Assembly: GCA_024762475.1 (NCBI GenBank)
Contig: JANTHJ010000019.1
Span: 1-36,229, forward strand
Length of the DNA stretch: 36,229 bases
Origin: Chromatiales bacterium
GTDB lineage: Bacteria; Pseudomonadota; Gammaproteobacteria; Chromatiales; Chromatiaceae
Direction: 5' to 3'
Part shown: positions 34,940-36,229 of the stretch, piece after piece
Position numbering within the stretch: position 1 is the first letter of the stretch
Layout of the letters: every line of letters starts with the position of its first letter
Notes under the pieces: generated by a model
Database searches by the model: none
What the model saw: only the letters and a program-made list of their open reading frames with translations
What the model was told of the DNA's origin: nothing
Program-made: the position numbers and the translations under genes

Positions 34940-35074
34940 ATGAAACGTACCTTTCAACCGAGCAACCTGAAGCGCGCACGCACCCACGGTTTCCGGGCAC
35001 GCATGGCGACCAAGTCCGGGCGCAAAATCATCAACGCCCGTCGCGCCAAGGGTCGAGCCCGTCTGGCTCCCTGA
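34940..35074 (+). CDS. rpmH: 50S ribosomal protein L34
   Basis: The 44-residue product starts [18 protein letters not shown] and ends [11 protein letters not shown], the complete L34 sequence pattern (RxxR-rich, MATKSGRKI). L34 is a small basic component of the large ribosomal subunit. ATG 34940 has AGGGTGG upstream. It is the first gene of the conserved rpmH-rnpA-yidC order, divergent from dnaA. The stop region CCCTGA directly precedes, or overlaps, the possible CTG start of rnpA. Confidence 0.98.
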   Translation: MKRTFQPSNLKRARTHGFRARMATKSGRKIINARRAKGRARLAP

Positions 35075-35487
35075 GCAAGATTCCCTTACAGCCGGACTTC
35101 CGAAAGGCCGGGGATGGGCAACCGTCCCGGGCCTTTTCGCGTGCGCGTCGTTTACTGCGACCAATCGACTATGGTCGTGTATTCAAGGTCGCTCAGCGAT
35201 CTTCCGACCGTTATTTCACTGTTTTGGCACGAACACGCCAGCCATCAGATGCGAAGCAGGGCACTTCGCGACTGGGTCTGGCGATCGCCAAGAAGCAGTT
35301 GCGCCGCGCGGTCGACCGTAACCGGATCAAACGGCTGGTACGCGAGTATTTTCGTACCGAAGTCCTCCCGGCCGAGGAGACTATGCGCGACTATGTGGTG
35401 ATGGCGCGGTCTGCGGTCAAACTGGCCGGCAATGCCACTCTGCGGGCCTCTCTTTCGAAGCATGTCCGGCGCCTGCGCGAGCGCTGA
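35071..35487 (+). CDS. rnpA: Ribonuclease P protein component, start uncertain
   Basis: RnpA is the protein cofactor of RNase P, which trims the 5' leader of tRNAs. The frame encodes [18 protein letters not shown], then [20 protein letters not shown] and [10 protein letters not shown], the RNR-type signature. The frame has no ATG, GTG or TTG between rpmH and RRLL; the first is a TTG at 35224, which would delete the essential N-terminal strand. Possible starts are CTG 35071 (overlapping the rpmH stop) or ATT 35080. If the T-run at 35134-35137 had five Ts, ATG 35114 (after AAAGGCCGGGG) would open the frame. The coordinates given use CTG 35071. Confidence 0.8.
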   Translation: MSKIPLQPDFRKAGDGQPSRAFSRARRLLRPIDYGRVFKVAQRSSDRYFTVLARTRQPSDAKQGTSRLGLAIAKKQLRRAVDRNRIKRLVREYFRTEVLPAEETMRDYVVMARSAVKLAGNATLRASLSKHVRRLRER

Positions 35488-35579
35488 CCGAGTGACACCC
35501 TCACCCCGGTGGCTTAAACTTCGCTTCCTCGTGGAGTCTCTGCCGATCCCCCGGTTATCAAGTTCAGGATTTCTTTCCA

Positions 35580-36229
35580 ATGGATAACATACGTCTGCTG
35601 CTTTTCATGGCGCTTGCTTTTGTCTCTCTGTTGCTGTGGGAGGCATGGCAAAAGGACTATGTGCTGCCGCAACAGCAGGCCCAACAGACCAGCAGTGAAC
35701 AGGCGGTTGGGTCAACCGGAGACGCGGCAGTCCCTGAGGTCTCTGCGGTGCAGACAGACACCGGAGTACCAGTGGCGCCCCAGGCGGCTGGTTCCGAATC
35801 GGCTCAGGCGAAATTAGTCGAGATCCGCACCGATACGCTCAGGCTTCTCATCGACACGCAGGGGGCCACCATCGTCGAGGCGGACCTGATCAAGTATCCC
35901 GTATCAGTGGACCAGCCGGACGTCCCGACGCGCCTGATGAGCCGGGATCCGAAGGATTTCTTTATCGCTCAATCCGGTCTGATAGGAGACAAGAACTCAC
36001 CCGCGCCCACTCACAAGGCGTTCTTCGAGACCTCGCAGAAGGAATATCGGATGGCCGACGGCAGCGATACGCTTTCGGTGGACTTCCAGTGGCGTTCTCC
36101 TGCAGGTGTCGAGGTGGTGAAGCGCTTTGTCTTCACCCGTGGCAAACATTCGTTCCGCATGGAGCAGTTGGTCAGGAATGGCAGCTCGCAGCCCTGGCAG
36201 GCGCGTGAGTATCGCCAGCTACAGCGAGG
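35580..36229 (+). CDS. yidC: Membrane protein insertase YidC, 3' end outside the window
   Basis: YidC inserts and folds inner-membrane proteins, alone or with SecYEG. The visible 216 codons cover the N-terminal membrane helix (NIRLLLFMALAFVSLLLWEAW), a Gln/Ala/Val-rich linker and the beginning of the large periplasmic P1 domain (LRLLIDTQGATIVEADLIKY, VVKRFVFTRGKHSF). The conserved core helices lie beyond the window. AGGA precedes ATG 35580 by 10 bases. The gene follows rnpA after 92 bases; yidD, usually between them, is not present. Confidence 0.97.
   Translation, partial: MDNIRLLLFMALAFVSLLLWEAWQKDYVLPQQQAQQTSSEQAVGSTGDAAVPEVSAVQTDTGVPVAPQAAGSESAQAKLVEIRTDTLRLLIDTQGATIVEADLIKYPVSVDQPDVPTRLMSRDPKDFFIAQSGLIGDKNSPAPTHKAFFETSQKEYRMADGSDTLSVDFQWRSPAGVEVVKRFVFTRGKHSFRMEQLVRNGSSQPWQAREYRQLQR

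Noticed and set aside
35114-35401. 95-residue ORF from ATG 35114
   Set aside because: It is the rnpA region in another frame; only the first codons may matter, if a base is missing in the T-run.

Overview
The window reads as chromosomal DNA from a GC-rich gammaproteobacterium, with a gene set reminiscent of Chromatiales or related sulfur-oxidising lineages. That placement is inference from gene order and families (rpmH-rnpA-yidC, dnaA-dnaN-recF-gyrB, glyQS, glnA-ntrBC, parS of the TGTTCCACGTGGAACA type), not from a marker tree. It lies next to the chromosome origin: the right third carries dnaA, dnaN, recF and gyrB on the minus strand and rpmH, rnpA and yidC on the plus strand. No rRNA, tRNA, CRISPR array, complete insertion sequence or prophage was seen.

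Layout. 1-6.2 kb: the 3' part of gpsA, a doubtful small ORF behind a good sigma70 promoter, divergent trmL and a class 1B-type pyrD, a 73-residue protein with its own terminator, two tandem cNMP-fold/HDOD paralogues (the second under a near-perfect CRP/Vfr site), and a minus-strand hypothetical. 6.2-12.1 kb: the nitrogen-control locus, ntrC and ntrB, a short transposon-like inverted-repeat element, a DUF4124-type protein, and glnA with a sigma54 promoter and two upstream NtrC sites. A third NtrC site lies in front of ntrB, so the regulator, its sensor and its main target are all present. 12.1-18.5 kb: a minus-strand block with a P-loop NTPase, an ABC exporter, an alpha/beta hydrolase, a secreted protein and a lipoprotein, every junction overlapping, then tusA and a CDF cation transporter. 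I do not recognise the five-gene set as a described system; it is the best candidate here for something new.

18.5-23.1 kb: a predicted outer-membrane barrel, a secreted DUF5666-type protein ending in 22 near-identical hexapeptides, its DUF6502 partner, and a PP-loop thiolation-like enzyme. 23.1-27.8 kb: glyQ-glyS-mazG-like-gmhB-plsC, tightly packed on the plus strand; the GmhB-like protein has Gly in place of the nucleophilic Asp. 27.8-36.2 kb: the origin region, with two parS palindromes inside recF, DnaA boxes downstream of gyrB, in the dnaN-dnaA gap and over the dnaA promoter, an intrinsic terminator directly before recF, an rnpA frame with no ordinary start codon, and no yidD between rnpA and yidC.
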